From: Auricularia sp. M13
Taxonomy: Eukaryota > Basidiomycota > Agaricomycetes > Auriculariales > Auriculariaceae
DNA length: 64,000 nucleotides
Direction: 5' to 3'
NCBI GenBank assembly: GCA_037042915.1
Contig: CM073194.1
Location: 2,418,001 to 2,482,000 of the forward strand
How positions within the stretch are numbered: position 1 is the stretch's first letter; each line of letters starts with the position of its first letter. Both the position numbers and the translations under genes were made by a program. The notes under the pieces are model-generated. The model worked only from the letters and a program-made list of their open reading frames with translations, was not told where the DNA came from and made no database searches. Positions 1 through 10,571 of the stretch are shown here, one piece after another.

Positions 1-2252
1 CTCGCGTTGACCGCGAGCGAGAGCTCCATGGGCAGCTCGGGCGGCACGACGGACGTGATGATCAGCACGCAGTCCAGCAGCAGCTTGCCCTTCGCCATCT
101 CGCGCTCGATGCCTGCGGGGACGGGCGTCAGCGTCAGTGTCACAGAGCGAGTTTGGCATAGATGGGTGAAGCGAAGGGGTGGGCAGCGGCGCGCGAGCCC
201 GAGCGTGTGGACAAGCAGCTCGTGGACGCTATAAGGTGCGTGCGCACGCATGAACACAGCGCCGTCGCGCGTGCATACGCCAGTCGCGAAGCCGCTCGCG
301 AGCAGCGCACGGTGGACAGGCCCGCTCGCGAGCAGCGCACGATGGACAAGCCGCTCGCGAGCAGCGCACGATGGACGAGTCGCTCGCACAGACGACGGAC
401 GAGTCGCACGCGGGCGCGCGGTGGACGAGCCGCTCGCGAGCGCAAGCCCAGGCTCCTCGTGAGCGCGTCGGACAGGCCGCTCGCGCGCGCACGGTAGACC
501 AGCCGCGCGCGCGCACACCCAAGCCGCGCGCGCGCACACCCAAGCCGCGCGCGCGCACACCCAAGCCGCGCGCTGGCGCCCAGACGGACGCGCGCATCGT
601 CCTGTGCGTCGGGGCCGCCCCCACGCCCAACATTGACCAAAGCCGAAAAGAAACGCACCTTTAACCCAGACATACCAGCTCGCCGCGATGGCAAAGACGA
701 GCAGGAAGCCGATGAAGAGGAAGGACTCGAGGCTGTTGGCGCTGACGCGCTCGGTGCTGAAGATCATCGTGCGCACGAGCCGCCCCTGCGCCGTGCCGAA
801 GCCCGTGCGCAGGACTGTGGCGAGCGCGCCGCCGTCGGGGGTGGGCGGGCCGTCTGGAAGAAGGGGGGAGGCGTCAGCCGAAGGGTTAGGACGCAAAGGA
901 AGGAGTGCGGCGTCGAAAGGGAGGAAAGAAAGCGGGGATGGAAGGAAGGGGGAAGCAAGACGCACCCTCCTCGCCGACGCCGCGCGTACACTGCAGGGCC
1001 TTGGTGCCGCCAAACAGCACGCTGCCGCGGTGTGCGCCGTCCAAGTCGAGGGGCTCGTCGGGCTCGCGCAGGCGCACGCTCTCCTTGACGAGCGGCGTGC
1101 TCTCGCCGCTCAGCATCGCCTCGTTGACGATCACCGTGCCGCTGAGCAGCAGCAGGTCGGCCGGGATGCTGCGCTCGTCCGTGCTGCGCGTGACGGAGAT
1201 CACGTCGCCCGGGTAGAGCGCGTCCGTTTGGACGGTCGTCCAGACGCCGTCGCGCAGTGCTTGCACGGGGAACGGTTTGATGCTCATCGTGCGGAATTCT
1301 TGCAGGGTTTTGACGCGCTGTAAGAGGAGGAGTTAGACGAGGAGGACAAGGATGGGGAGGGAGGACGGACCTGGAAGACGACTGTGCATTCAAAGACGAC
1401 GAGCATGAAGAGGGTGAAGAGCGAGTAGTACCAGTACTCGTCGAGCATCCAGAGGCCGACGCAGAAGACCTGGAAGACGAAGAACGGCGCGACGGCGTGC
1501 TCGGCAAAGAGCGCGGTAAACGTCGGGATCGGGATGTCGAACGTGTTGCCGCCGTACAGCGCCTGCAGCCGCGCCGTGTCCAGCGTCGGCCGGAGTGCCT
1601 CGGGCGTTGTGTAGGTGCCCAGTGGCGGCGAGGCGGAGCAGGGGTACGGGATGGGCGCGAAGACGGGCGGCGCGACGCTCTGGACGACGTACGTCTCGTG
1701 GTTGTAGCTGAACGTCCACCCCGCCGGGTCCTTGGCGTCCTTCTTCACGATGGGCACGATCTCGGCGCGCCCGCGGTGCTGCAGCGGCCGCACGCACACG
1801 CACTCGGCGTCCTCGAGCCGCGAGACGGGCCGGCACGTCAGCAGCGCGCGCGCGGCGATGCTCCAGCGCGTCAGCAGGAACGAGAGCGCGTGGCTGCCGA
1901 GCAGGCCGACGACGGCGACGAACGTCCATTCCTCCGAGACGAGCCAGTCGGCGTAGCGCACGTAGTAGGCGTACGCGAGCACCGGGTACAGCAGCGCGAA
2001 CGGCAGCGCGTAGACGTGCGTCCAGAACGGCCGGTACGCGTGCAGGCTTGCTGACGCGATTTCCGCGCTGTGCAGGGTCACCGGCGCCCTAGTGTGCTTA
2101 CTGTCAGTGGCGGGCCGAGGGTGTGCTAGGAAGAAGGCGGGCGCACATTGTTTTTGGGGACGGCGTGCGACGGTGCTGCTGCGAAAAGTACGAAGCAGAC
2201 CGGTTTCGGGCTCCGAAGCGCCCGTCCCCGCGTACGTGTCCTCTTCCGTCAT
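1..2252 (-). CDS. P5A-type P-type ATPase (Spf1/ATP13A1 family), 3' end outside window
   Basis: P5A ATPases are ER membrane pumps that remove mistargeted transmembrane or tail-anchored segments (family knowledge). A consistent spliced model on the minus strand is: exon 1 2236-2252 (MTEEDT), exon 2 1371-2088, exon 3 966-1317, exon 4 659-853, exon 5 1-112 continuing off the window. All introns are GT..AG and phases agree throughout. Exon 2 has two N-terminal membrane segments (about residues 27-50 and 55-80) and the family-typical [10 protein letters not shown] and [18 protein letters not shown] stretches. Exon 3 has [28 protein letters not shown] and the A-domain dephosphorylation motif as LSGES (about residue 315). 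Exon 4 has [20 protein letters not shown]. Exon 5 has the M4 signature [16 protein letters not shown]. The DKTGT phosphorylation site lies beyond the edge. The first tiny exon and its 147 nt intron are the least certain part; the rest is clear. Confidence 0.93.
292..378. repeat. 29-30 bp tandem repeat inside P5A intron
   Basis: Three near-identical copies start at 292, 322 and 351, each beginning CCGCTCGCGAGCAGCGCACG and followed by a GTGGACAGG or ATGGACAAG-like tail. Degenerate copies continue to about 445. Confidence 0.8.
501..575. repeat. 21 bp GC-rich minisatellite inside P5A intron
   Basis: Three exact copies of a 21 bp unit (AGCCGCGCGCGCGC followed by ACACCCA) occupy 501-521, 522-542 and 543-563, with a partial fourth. 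The alternating CG/CA tract could adopt Z-DNA; that is inference from composition only. Confidence 0.85.
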
Positions 2253-2289
2253 CCCCGGCCGCCCTCTCGCCGCCGTCGTTCCCAATACT

Positions 2290-3380
2290 CAGATATTATT
2301 CAATTTCGTGTGCTTGTGATCCAAAGAACTAGAACACGCTCTTGCGGCGTATATTTCGCCCTGCTCGTCTGCGCTGCATTCGACGCTCTCCGCAGCTCGC
2401 ATGCAGCTGGTCCCACGTATGTGCCCTTCAAAACTGGCTCTCTTTATTCAGAGTCTACGAGCTTCCTCCCTCAACTTTTCTCGAGTCTAGCATTTTGACT
2501 CTACCGCGACTCGATTTGGCCGGCTGCTACTCTATAAACGCGACCTCACTCGCCCCCTCGCTCTGCTCCATGCAAGCTGTCTACTTGCTTGCACATGCTT
2601 CAGGCAGGAGGCCTTGCAAAGACCGCACTCGCGGCGTTTATCTCGCTCTGACGCTCTGATTTCACCCGGGAGACTGCGCTACGCTGCCACTCCGCAAGCT
2701 GCCTCGACTCTTCCCGACTGTCCGTTTGCTGGATTCCGATACTGGAGCTGGAGTAATTCGTGCTGCATCTTCCGCAGCGGCGCCACTAGCCAAAACGTTT
2801 GCACTATTCTATCCAGTAATGTTGGTGCCTATGACTCTGACTCTGGTCGTGCATTACTGTACAGCAAATCCCCGAGCCGTTTACTCAACCTCAATCGTCC
2901 CGGGCCAGCGCGACACACTCGCGCCGTCCCCATCCCCCCTCACCAACATCGTGGAGCTGAGACTTGTGCTCCTGCCAGTGACGTCCCAGCTACATACGCC
3001 TTTCTCGGCGCTTCCCCCCTGTGTGGCTCCTACTCGAGGAGATCCGATCCATTCTCGTGCATCGAAATGTACTTCTTTCTCTTCTCCCGCCGTAGGATTC
3101 GAAATGATGCACGACTCGGACTCCACCTCCAGCCTGAGCCCCTATGCAGGACCACCCGATCCAGGTCGCAGGATGGCGCGACGTACCCTTGAAGTTGAAC
3201 GTGCTGGGCTACGCGACCCGCCGTCATCAGCATTGCGCATCCTGTGACACGGTGGCATCATGAGTCATGATACTGCTCTTGCGTCGAACGAGCAGCACGT
3301 CCGGCGCGTTTCCTCCAGTTGAGCGGCACGCTCGACATGCCGCCCAGCCGCGACTTGCGCATGATATGATATCAGCGCTT
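2290..3380. other. Intergenic stretch, no supported gene
   Basis: This is the spacer upstream of the minus-strand P5A gene. Open frames on both strands reach up to about 190 codons, but none shows recognisable motifs or fungal splice structure. It may hold the P5A promoter at its left end. A TATA-like CTATAAAC lies near 2530 on the plus strand, but no gene follows it convincingly. Confidence 0.5.
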
Positions 3381-3499
3381 TGAGTTGCCCGCTCCGGCCA
3401 GCGCATTCTTGTGCGGCGCCTTCTGTAGTACCTGAACTGCGCGTTGGGGCATGGGAAACCTCGTCTACGCGCCGCGTTGATCATGAGTCCGCCGCGAAA

Positions 3500-4153
3500 C
3501 ATCATCAGTTTGAATGGACGAAGCAGGTCACGCTGGATGGTATTCACAATCACATGCTGCGTGCTATCTCGAATCAAATTGACGTGTGGACGGGCTGCGA
3601 TTGTCACGGTGGGAGGCTGCTCGTCTCCGAGTCGGTGTTTAGTTCGAGATCTGCCAGTGTCCGCAAGAGCTTGACGCTGGAGTACTATGACGAAGTGGGG
3701 TTGAGAATTCTGCGCGATATTGGGCCGCGTGGACGAGAGCAGTCGTGCTGTCACGATCAGGAGACGGGCGACTCGAGCTCTCCGCCCGCGACCCGATTCT
3801 CAAGCGACCTGAGTTTGACTCCTTATGAGATAACGACGACGCGCTCCGCGAGAATGTGCAACACATCTGTTATCAACTTGATGCGGGCGCCTCAATGCGG
3901 GCGCCATCCCCCACCCGGGTACGGTAGCAAGCAGCTGGACGTCATGGTGAACACGGCGAACGCGCTCTCCGATTTTGTTACCAGGGATTTGTGGCCAGTC
4001 GTTCGCTTGCCCTACCTCAATTTTCTGACCCTGCTAGCCAGCCCAGGCGCTGTCTTCGGCGCGGACATTACGACCTTGGTGCGCCTCGTCAAGTCACCGC
4101 TACTGCTTGTAATTCTGAAACTAGACTTCCTTAGAATATGCATGGCGCACTGA
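3500..4153 (+). pseudogene. Decayed paralogue of the neighbouring F-box gene (C-terminal half)
   Basis: Translated pieces in more than one frame line up in order with the C-terminal half of the intact F-box protein that follows. SLTLEYYDEVGLRILRDIG (about 3670-3725) matches RLTLDYENF..GFGILREVG. LELSARDPILKRPEF (about 3771-3820, shifted frame) matches the RELMFRAKDPILEQRIF region. DNDDALRENVQHICYQLDAG (about 3830-3890) matches DETLLARVRHMSVNDAMWA. LDVMVNTANALSDFV, then DLWPVVRLPYLNFLTLL and ADITTLVRLVKS (about 3937-4095) match LDLVELVISMGSTLRDL, SPVVRFPCLTVLS and ADIAAFVRCIGS. At least two frameshifts separate these pieces. No F-box end was found upstream, so the copy is truncated as well as frameshifted. 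Confidence 0.75.
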
Positions 4154-4443
4154 GCATGAGTGCAGAGAGATATGGCTCTGAATGGCTCTGAATCCACCTT
4201 CTACTTACTGTAGAGCATCCTGGTAATTGGGAACTGGGTTTCTTTGCGAGAATGCGCGCATATGATGCTCTTGAAGTGTATAAAATAATAATAAAAAGAA
4301 GCCTTACTGCGAATTTTTCCCGCGCAGAGAGACTGAAGCACATCGATGAATCGGAGACAATGATGTTTAGCACTCCGCTTGCGTGCCTTGCCTTCGCCCA
4401 CTTCTGAATCTGACGAAGATGGGCGACGCGCCGTCACTCGGAA

Positions 4444-6114
4444 TTGAGTCCCTTTCGATCCATGATACTACGGTCTGCGGTGAATCTACCGGCAAGGGCG
4501 CGCTGCCAGCGGGATCCACGAGGTCTGTTTGCCGTCGCAGATCGAACAACACATTCTCATGCAATTCGACAAAGCCTCAACGCAGACGCCCCTGAACCAC
4601 TAAAGCTCCTTGCTTCTGTGCGTCACGGTTGTGAACTTCTTCCAACCGAACTCTGGTGCGCTGTCTGGCAACATCTTCCGATGGGCGACCGCGTCCTCAT
4701 CACACACGTCTGCCGCCGTTGGCGCGAGATAGCTCTGCATTGGCGTGCTCTTTGGACTGGCCTCGAATTCTACACTACGCGCTATCATCCTGACTCTAAA
4801 CACCCTGCAGCGGGTCCATTGTATGAACCAGGCTGGGAGGAGTATCGCTACCCCAAGAAGGCGTCGAACTCAAAGCTCATTCTCCATGTCGTCGCGCTTA
4901 GTGGGAATCTCGAGCTGGACTTGGCGATCAACGTCGTGCCATATATGTGCGATGAGCGTGCGCTGAACGCGCTCGCCGTCGCGCTCAGCAGTCACATCTC
5001 CCGCATTGCACATCTATCATGTGTAACGAGCGACCCTCAGGCCGTGGCGTGCTTCCTTCGCAATTTCCACTGCTTGCCGGCGCTGCGCTCCATCCGCATG
5101 TCTGGCCCGGGATTCGAAGAGTTCGAGGATGACGAGGTCACCGAGCTCTTCTTGCGGGCCACCCATCTACCGCGTCTGGAGGTGCTGCACATCCGCAAGG
5201 TACCTGCCGTAATCTGGCCGGTAAATCTGAATATGCGGCTCCTTGCGCTGCGGTCGCTGACTCTGCACATCGGACGCGTGTGCCACCTCCTATACGCTCT
5301 TCAGGCGTGCCCTGCGCTGACCTCGCTGCGCATCAAGCTCAACAAAAAAGAACTCGATCTGTATCCGCTCGAGGCGGCCGAGTGGAAGAAGGCAGAAGAT
5401 GCGATCCGTGCCATCCCCGCCTGCCGCGTCGACGGACTCTACGCGGCTGACGAGCGCGGGCCGCTGCTCGCTGCGTTTCTCAACCCCGATCGGCAACGCC
5501 TGACGCTGGACTACGAGAACTTCCCCCGCGAGAAGGGGTTCGGCATTCTGCGCGAAGTCGGGCTGTCCGGCAGTATCCGCGTGGTGGCGACGCAGGTTGG
5601 ACTCGGCTATGTCGTGCTCAGGACAGACTCCGCGGACCCCGCATCCAGAGGCGCACACGCGCGCATCCGCGAGCTCATGTTCCGAGCTAAGGATCCCATC
5701 CTCGAGCAGCGCATCTTCAAACGGATCTGGGCCGACGAAACGCTGCTCGCGCGTGTGCGCCACATGTCGGTCAACGACGCGATGTGGGCGCGCTTCGTGG
5801 AGACCGTCCCGCCCGACAACCGTCTCGACCTCGTCGAGCTTGTGATCAGCATGGGCAGCACATTGCGCGATCTCATCGTGCCAGACGTCTCGCCCGTCGT
5901 CCGATTCCCATGCCTCACAGTCCTCAGCGTGGTCGTCGTCCCCGGCGCCACCGTGCCCATCCCCGGGCCTGTCGCGGCCGCTGACATTGCGGCATTCGTG
6001 CGCTGCATTGGGTCGGTGCTGCCGATTCGCACTCTTATGCTCGCACGCAGCCTCATGCCGCTTGAACCCATTCCCGCATCTCACGAGCTTGCACAGTGCA
6101 TTAATGTCCGATAA
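4444..6114 (+). CDS. F-box domain protein
   Basis: This single open frame of 556 codons is predicted to be a substrate-recognition subunit of an SCF (Skp1-cullin-F-box) ubiquitin ligase, a role inferred from the F-box. The F-box lies at about residues 64-106: LPTELWCAVWQHLPMGDRV, then THVCRRWREIALHWRALW, with the usual Leu-Pro start, VCRRW core and final Trp residues. The remainder is leucine-rich with loosely spaced LxxLxxLxL stretches, for example LPALRSIRM, LPRLEVLHI and LLALRSLTL, typical of mushroom F-box/LRR-like proteins. The first 60 residues are low in motif content, so translation may begin at a later ATG or after an unseen intron. The substrate cannot be predicted. A decayed paralogue lies directly upstream in the same orientation. 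Confidence 0.85.
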   Translation: MSPFRSMILRSAVNLPARARCQRDPRGLFAVADRTTHSHAIRQSLNADAPEPLKLLASVRHGCELLPTELWCAVWQHLPMGDRVLITHVCRRWREIALHWRALWTGLEFYTTRYHPDSKHPAAGPLYEPGWEEYRYPKKASNSKLILHVVALSGNLELDLAINVVPYMCDERALNALAVALSSHISRIAHLSCVTSDPQAVACFLRNFHCLPALRSIRMSGPGFEEFEDDEVTELFLRATHLPRLEVLHIRKVPAVIWPVNLNMRLLALRSLTLHIGRVCHLLYALQACPALTSLRIKLNKKELDLYPLEAAEWKKAEDAIRAIPACRVDGLYAADERGPLLAAFLNPDRQRLTLDYENFPREKGFGILREVGLSGSIRVVATQVGLGYVVLRTDSADPASRGAHARIRELMFRAKDPILEQRIFKRIWADETLLARVRHMSVNDAMWARFVETVPPDNRLDLVELVISMGSTLRDLIVPDVSPVVRFPCLTVLSVVVVPGATVPIPGPVAAADIAAFVRCIGSVLPIRTLMLARSLMPLEPIPASHELAQCINVR

Positions 6115-6355
6115 TGTCGCAATTCTAGCCATAACCTTTGAAGATTCGCTTCCTCAGCTGGAGAACGCGATGAGTTTCGCTTTCTCAACGCATTGAGCTG
6201 ACAATCTCGTTGGACTGCAAGAAAGCGCGATTCTAATCGATGGTTGGGTGGTAATCAGCAAGAAAACAATCACAGCACAAAGCACAAAGTATACAAGAAC
6301 CGCGAGACTGAATTTTCAGAGCAAGAAAAGCCCTTTGGCAAGGGGACGAGCACGC

Positions 6356-8440
6356 TCACGCGACGCGGCGGAGCGCCTGCCACGCCCACTTATGCAACGC
6401 ACCGGGCTCGGGCCAGTACTCCCCTCGCCCATCTCCTGCGCCAACTCGTGCGCCGATTGTCCCCACCTGCTCAAGCTGCCGCAGCTCCATGCGCATCGCC
6501 GCCATGAGCAGCATGGCCGCGACGCTGGCGGCCAGCGCGCCGGCAGCCGTGCCCCACGCGTCTGCGGGGATCGCGCAGAGCAGTGGCAGCGTGCCGAACA
6601 GCGCGAGCGCTAGGAGCGAGTTGAGGAACGCGGGTGGGATACCAAGCTGGTGGTAGAGGCGTGCGAGGTGGGTACTTGCGAGCTATGTGTGTGGGGTGGT
6701 CAGCGGCGAGTTTCGAGTGGAATCGAGCGCTGAACGGGGAGAGAAAACTCACGGAAAGTGCGACTAGCGGCAGAAAGCATAGAGCGAGGCAGAATACGGC
6801 TACATTAGCATGCAGACATGAGACAAACGACAATTAAAGCTAGAGAAAAAGCCAGGACGCACCGGCATCGAAAAACGCGTGGACGGTCACGACGGCGAGC
6901 ACGCACTGGAACGCGCGTTTGCCGGCGGATCCGGCGCCTGGCGTTTCAAGCTGTCAGCGAAGAAACAGACGGGAATCGAAGCGGACGACACGCACCGTAG
7001 TGCCAGGCGGCGCGGCCCGCGAGGTACGCGAGCGGGAGCGCGTACATGAGGTACAAGATGTACCGGGCACGGCGTTCTGTGCGGCGCAACTGGATGCGCA
7101 ACGCGGCGCCGTGGGCCGTGCCGAAGCCAGTGCGCAGCACGACGGCGAGCGCCCCGCCGTCCGGCGGTAGCGGCGCGTCTGGACGCGCGCGTGCGTTTGT
7201 GTCAGCGGTGACGGAGGGGATAGGTGATAGACGGGACGTACAGGGAGTGCCGACAGCGGGGAGACACTGCGTCGCCTTGGTGCCCGCAAAGAGGACGCTG
7301 GCGCAGTGCGAGACGTCGGGGTCAAGGCGCTCGTTGGGCACGCGCAGCTCGATGGCTGCTTCATGGCTGGGCTTTGCTGGCGCGTCAGCGGAGCCTCGTT
7401 TGCGACCACGGTGCCAGCGAGCAGCAGAAGATCGGCGGGGATCATGTTGTCGCCGGCTGAGGGAGTGACGGAGACGACGTCGCCGGGATACAGTCCATCG
7501 CTCTGCACTGTCGTCCACTCGCCGTCGCGCAGCGCAAGGACGGCGCTTGATTTGATGCGTGTGTCGCGCAGACGGCGCAGCGCCGTGATGCGCTGTGCGG
7601 GTGTGAATAGACGTCAGTATAAGGGCGAGAGGCAACGCGCACCTCGTAGATCTCCGAGCACTCGCAAGCGACGAGCACAAGGAGCGCGGGGAGCGCATAG
7701 CGCCAGTAGCCGAGGAGCGCCCACAAGCCCACGCACGCCGAGGGGATCAGGAAGTAGTGCAGAAGGGCGTTCTCGGCGCAGATCGCGGCGAGGGGTGGGA
7801 TCGGGATTTCCTGCGTGTTGGCGCCGCACAGAGCGTGCAGCCGCGCCGTGTCGCCGCGCGCGGGCTGCAGCGCCGCCTCCACCACTCGCCCCTCGAGCAG
7901 CGCGGGCGAAGGGCGCGGGTAAGTGACTGGCGCAAACTCGGGCGGGTCGACAGAGGTGACGCGGAACGTCGTGTAATCGTAGATGAAGGACCAGGTCGCC
8001 GGGTCATCGGCGTTGGGTTTTACGAGCGGTACGAGGGCCGCAGAGCGCACGAGCGGGTCGACGGGTACAACGCAGATGCAGTCGGCTTTCGTCAAAGAGC
8101 GGACGCCGGTGCATGTCGTGCCCGCGCGAGTGACGGCGCTGCTGTGAGCGAGGACGAACACCAGCGCGTGCAGAGTGAGCATTATGAGCGCCGCATCCGC
8201 AAATTCTTCGTCAGAAAGCTTCAGAGAGTCGCGGTTGCAAAGGTACGCGCAGCCGTATATCACGTATATCGGGAGAAAGGCTGAGTACAGATGCAGCCAC
8301 CAAGGATTGGATTTGTTCAGCGTCGCAGACGCAATGTTTGCAGAGTGCACTGTCGCCGGTCCGCCGTTGAATGCGATATCAAGCCTGGAGGGAAGAGAGA
8401 GTGGCAGAGCCGTGCTGACTGCGTCGGCATTCTTGTTCAT
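6356..8440 (-). pseudogene. Degenerate P5A ATPase-like paralogue lacking the catalytic domains
   Basis: Minus-strand exons 7643-8440, 7242-7592, 6996-7178, 6863-6937, 6753-6799 and 6356-6682 join through GT..AG introns of about 50-110 nt. The first three introns fall at the same positions and phases as in the P5A gene at the left edge, which proves common descent. Preserved pieces include [86 protein letters not shown] and [18 protein letters not shown]. The A-domain TGES-type motif is replaced by TRQQS. A one-base deletion near 7385 relative to the intact gene breaks the frame between NEAPLTRQQSPAMK and IELRVPNE. The M4 PPELP signature is gone (CVLAVVTVHAFFDA), and no DKTGT phosphorylation or nucleotide-binding domain exists before the stop at 6358-6356. 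The total is about 590 codons, half the family length. An extra unrecognised intron could in principle restore the frame, but not the catalytic residues. Confidence 0.75.
7365..7400 (-). other. Frame break and lost TGES-type motif in the P5A-like paralogue
   Basis: From the Asn of NEA to the Arg of the following IELR-type segment, the intact gene has 60 nt and this copy has 59 nt. The reading frame therefore shifts exactly where the dephosphorylation motif should be. Gly-Glu of the motif is replaced by Arg-Gln. Confidence 0.75.
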
Positions 8441-8540
8441 CGATGAAGGAGGGTAAGAGGCAAGCGCGGTTTCAGGGTCCGATCGGGCAGTGCTAAAGCT
8501 TAAGCGGACGCACTTCTTGAGGCGGTGCGGTTCGCACATC

Positions 8541-9261
8541 GCTCTTCATCTGCAAGCCGCTATTCATTAGATCCTGTCAGATAGCGGCGAACTCCTGGTA
8601 CTCTAGCTTCCAAAATTTATTCGAATTCCGCTGAACGTTCTGTACCACCTCCAGAGTCGAGGCTCAGTAGGTTCTTTCTCAGTTTGAACTGCAGCCGATC
8701 GAAGCAGACAGCACAGCTGCAATCGGAATTGGTCTCTGGACATCTACATGACAGGATCAGCGCGACGCGTGATCGACGCCAGGCTCAGCCTCGTCAGTGA
8801 GGATCCCAAATGCCGTTGAGCCCGGATGAAAACAGTCGGCAAACTCCTGTACAGAGTGTCCAGGTGAATGATTAAGTCCTATGCTCTACTATAAGCCTGG
8901 TTTAGGGCACACAAAATTATCTTTAGTCTTAATGAAGGTGAAATGGTAGGCGGAATTTTGAATTTTGGCCGGGAGTACAGGTTTACCACGAAGAAAAAGC
9001 TTTTGAAGGAGCAGTGAAGAAATCTGGCCACAATATCTTGCAGAGCATGTTTTAAAACCCCCACATACTGAAGGACGAGGGGTGAGAGGCTAACGTCAGT
9101 GAGATCATTCACGATTCTTGTGTATTCTGAACCAGGTCACTGAGGGTCAGGGCTGTTATTAGTCTGCCATTTTTGCCTCATTATAAGCACAGCCAATGCA
9201 CTATGAGCACATTAAACTATGTTGAAGTGTGCCAGAGCTTGATGCGAGTGCTACGAGACAT
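8541..9261. other. Intergenic stretch, no gene seen
   Basis: This is the spacer upstream of the minus-strand P5A-like paralogue. It is more AT-rich than its surroundings from about 8870 onward. No domain, repeat or RNA signature was recognised. Confidence 0.5.
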
Positions 9262-9540
9262 TAGGGCGTTTCACGGTACGTTTTTTGGGCCGTTTTTGAC
9301 GAGTTTTTGATCTCGTTTTTTGTTTCGTTTTTTGTCCGTTTCCGAAGAACTGGATCAAAAACGACCTAAAACGAGCGCAGAAACGACTCCTGAGTCGTTT
9401 TAGCATGACCATGCTTTTTTGCGTCATTTTTCGAGTTCGTTTTGATGGTTTCTCAGTTGAATCTTTGCTAAAACGAACACAAAAAACGCAATCAAAATGG
9501 CCCAAAAACGGCGTCAAAAACGCTACCGTGAAACGCCCTA
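9262..9540. mobile_element. 279 bp foldback MITE with TA target-site ends
   Basis: The element starts TAGGGCGTTTCACGGTA (9262-9278) and ends with the exact reverse complement TACCGTGAAACGCCCTA (9524-9540), a 17 bp perfect terminal inverted repeat. Complementarity continues imperfectly inward through CGTTTTT-rich arms (GTTTTTTGGGCCGTTTTTGACG on the left is echoed on the right), so nearly the whole element can fold back. The terminal TA at each end suggests TA target-site duplication, as in Tc1/mariner-like MITEs. No transposase is encoded, so the element is non-autonomous. Confidence 0.85.
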
Positions 9541-10380
9541 TTCGGTTGTTCTGCGGCGGTCAGGTCCCCGGAAGTATTTTGACATCAGAGATGTCAAGGC
9601 CGTCTGTAGCAGTGCAAGAAACCCGTTTAGTAGTCATTCCAACATGGCCAGGAGCTGTCATACGAGTCAAGCTTTCTTTATATGCTTATTTCCCATGTCA
9701 AAATGCACTTTCAACACTTCAGTAGGATTATATCGTGCACGAAGTTATCTGCCGGACACCATCTGGAGCTGCTACTTCACTGTATACTGCTCCTCACGGC
9801 TCCATACTTTATATTAAGCTTTGTAATTTACATACACGTTATATTCCAAGAGCTGAAGGCTACAAGTGGCTTCATCGGTCGCCTACAATGTGTTCAACGG
9901 TCCGGAGGACTTATCACGGAACTTATCGGGCGTCGCCGGTCAACGGCATTTGGGATCCTCATCGTCAGACCCTTCCGCGCACTCTTCGTCCTTTGTTGAC
10001 AATGACGCCGATGCCCCTGCCCCTGCCCGCCGATTCGTCGAGGGGGGGGGCAGTAGGGAATGGGAGAGTGGTGTACAGTGCGACGAAGATATGAATCGGT
10101 CGAGGGAGTGAGGATGAGAGCGAATTGCGAGCTGCGCGGCGGGCAAGCGGAGTGTGCCACGGTATTACATGCTGGGAACTGGAGAAGGCGCAGAAAACCG
10201 CACTGTGTGATTGGAATCGGTGCGCGCGAGCTGTAACGTCGAGACTTACCGCCTAAGAACGAAATACGGGTTAGGTTAGGTGTAACGCGCAACGGTCGCG
10301 CCCGTCCGACGGTACCAACTTCGCCGTCCTGGTCGCTAGACCCGTTAAACCCTGTACTAATACTTTTGCTCATGCTGCTG
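9541..10380. other. Intergenic stretch, no supported gene
   Basis: No recognisable coding or RNA gene was found. A G8 homopolymer lies near 10043, and a short GGGTTAGGTTAGG motif at 10268-10280 is too short and irregular to count as a telomeric tract. Confidence 0.4.
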
Positions 10381-10409
10381 AATACACCCCGACTCACTAT
10401 ACCTTAGCC

Positions 10410-10571
10410 TGACTCATTGTGACTCGTTACTGACTCAACCGCAGCTTAAGAGTCTTTTCTGACTCTTCATACTCAACCGCAGCTTATGAGTCTTCACTGA
10501 CTCAGTTCTGACTAGGATAGTGACTCGGATAACTTGTATATAGGCAGCTTGGGGCTCATTCTAGGAGCCCC
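10410..10571 (+). promoter_or_regulatory. Promoter-like segment with clustered TGACTC boxes and a TATA box
   Basis: Six TGACTC hexamers lie at 10410, 10420, 10431, 10460, 10498 and 10521; three are full TGACTCA (10410, 10431, 10498), the Gcn4/AP-1-type bZIP site. A 38 bp spaced direct repeat (ACTCAACCGCAGCTTA at 10433 and 10471) contributes to the cluster. A TATA box (GTATATA) follows at 10536-10542. A hairpin with arms GGGGCTC/GAGCCCC lies at 10551-10571, and the first ATG is at 10737. The spacing suits a fungal promoter with an approximately 170 nt leader. Alternatively it is an LTR or transposon end. Confidence 0.5.

Larger units (their letters stand above)
113..658 (-). other. Unusually long repeat-filled intron of the P5A ATPase gene
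   Basis: The donor (GGTGCGT after the WVWVKG-like end of exon 4; GT at 658-657) and acceptor (CCCGCAG; AG at 114-113) join WYVWVK to [10 protein letters not shown] in frame, as the family requires. The intron is 546 nt, while the other internal introns of this gene and of its paralogue are mostly about 50-110 nt. It is very GC-rich and contains two blocks of short tandem repeats. Long open frames here on both strands are composition artefacts. Confidence 0.8.

Noticed and set aside
162-694. Long Arg/Ala/Gly-rich open frames on both strands near the left edge
   Set aside because: They lie in the repeat-rich P5A intron and are by-products of CG-rich minisatellites.
10268-10280. GGGTTAGGTTAGG as an interstitial telomere tract
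   Set aside because: Only about two imperfect copies; chance cannot be excluded and nothing around it supports a former chromosome end.
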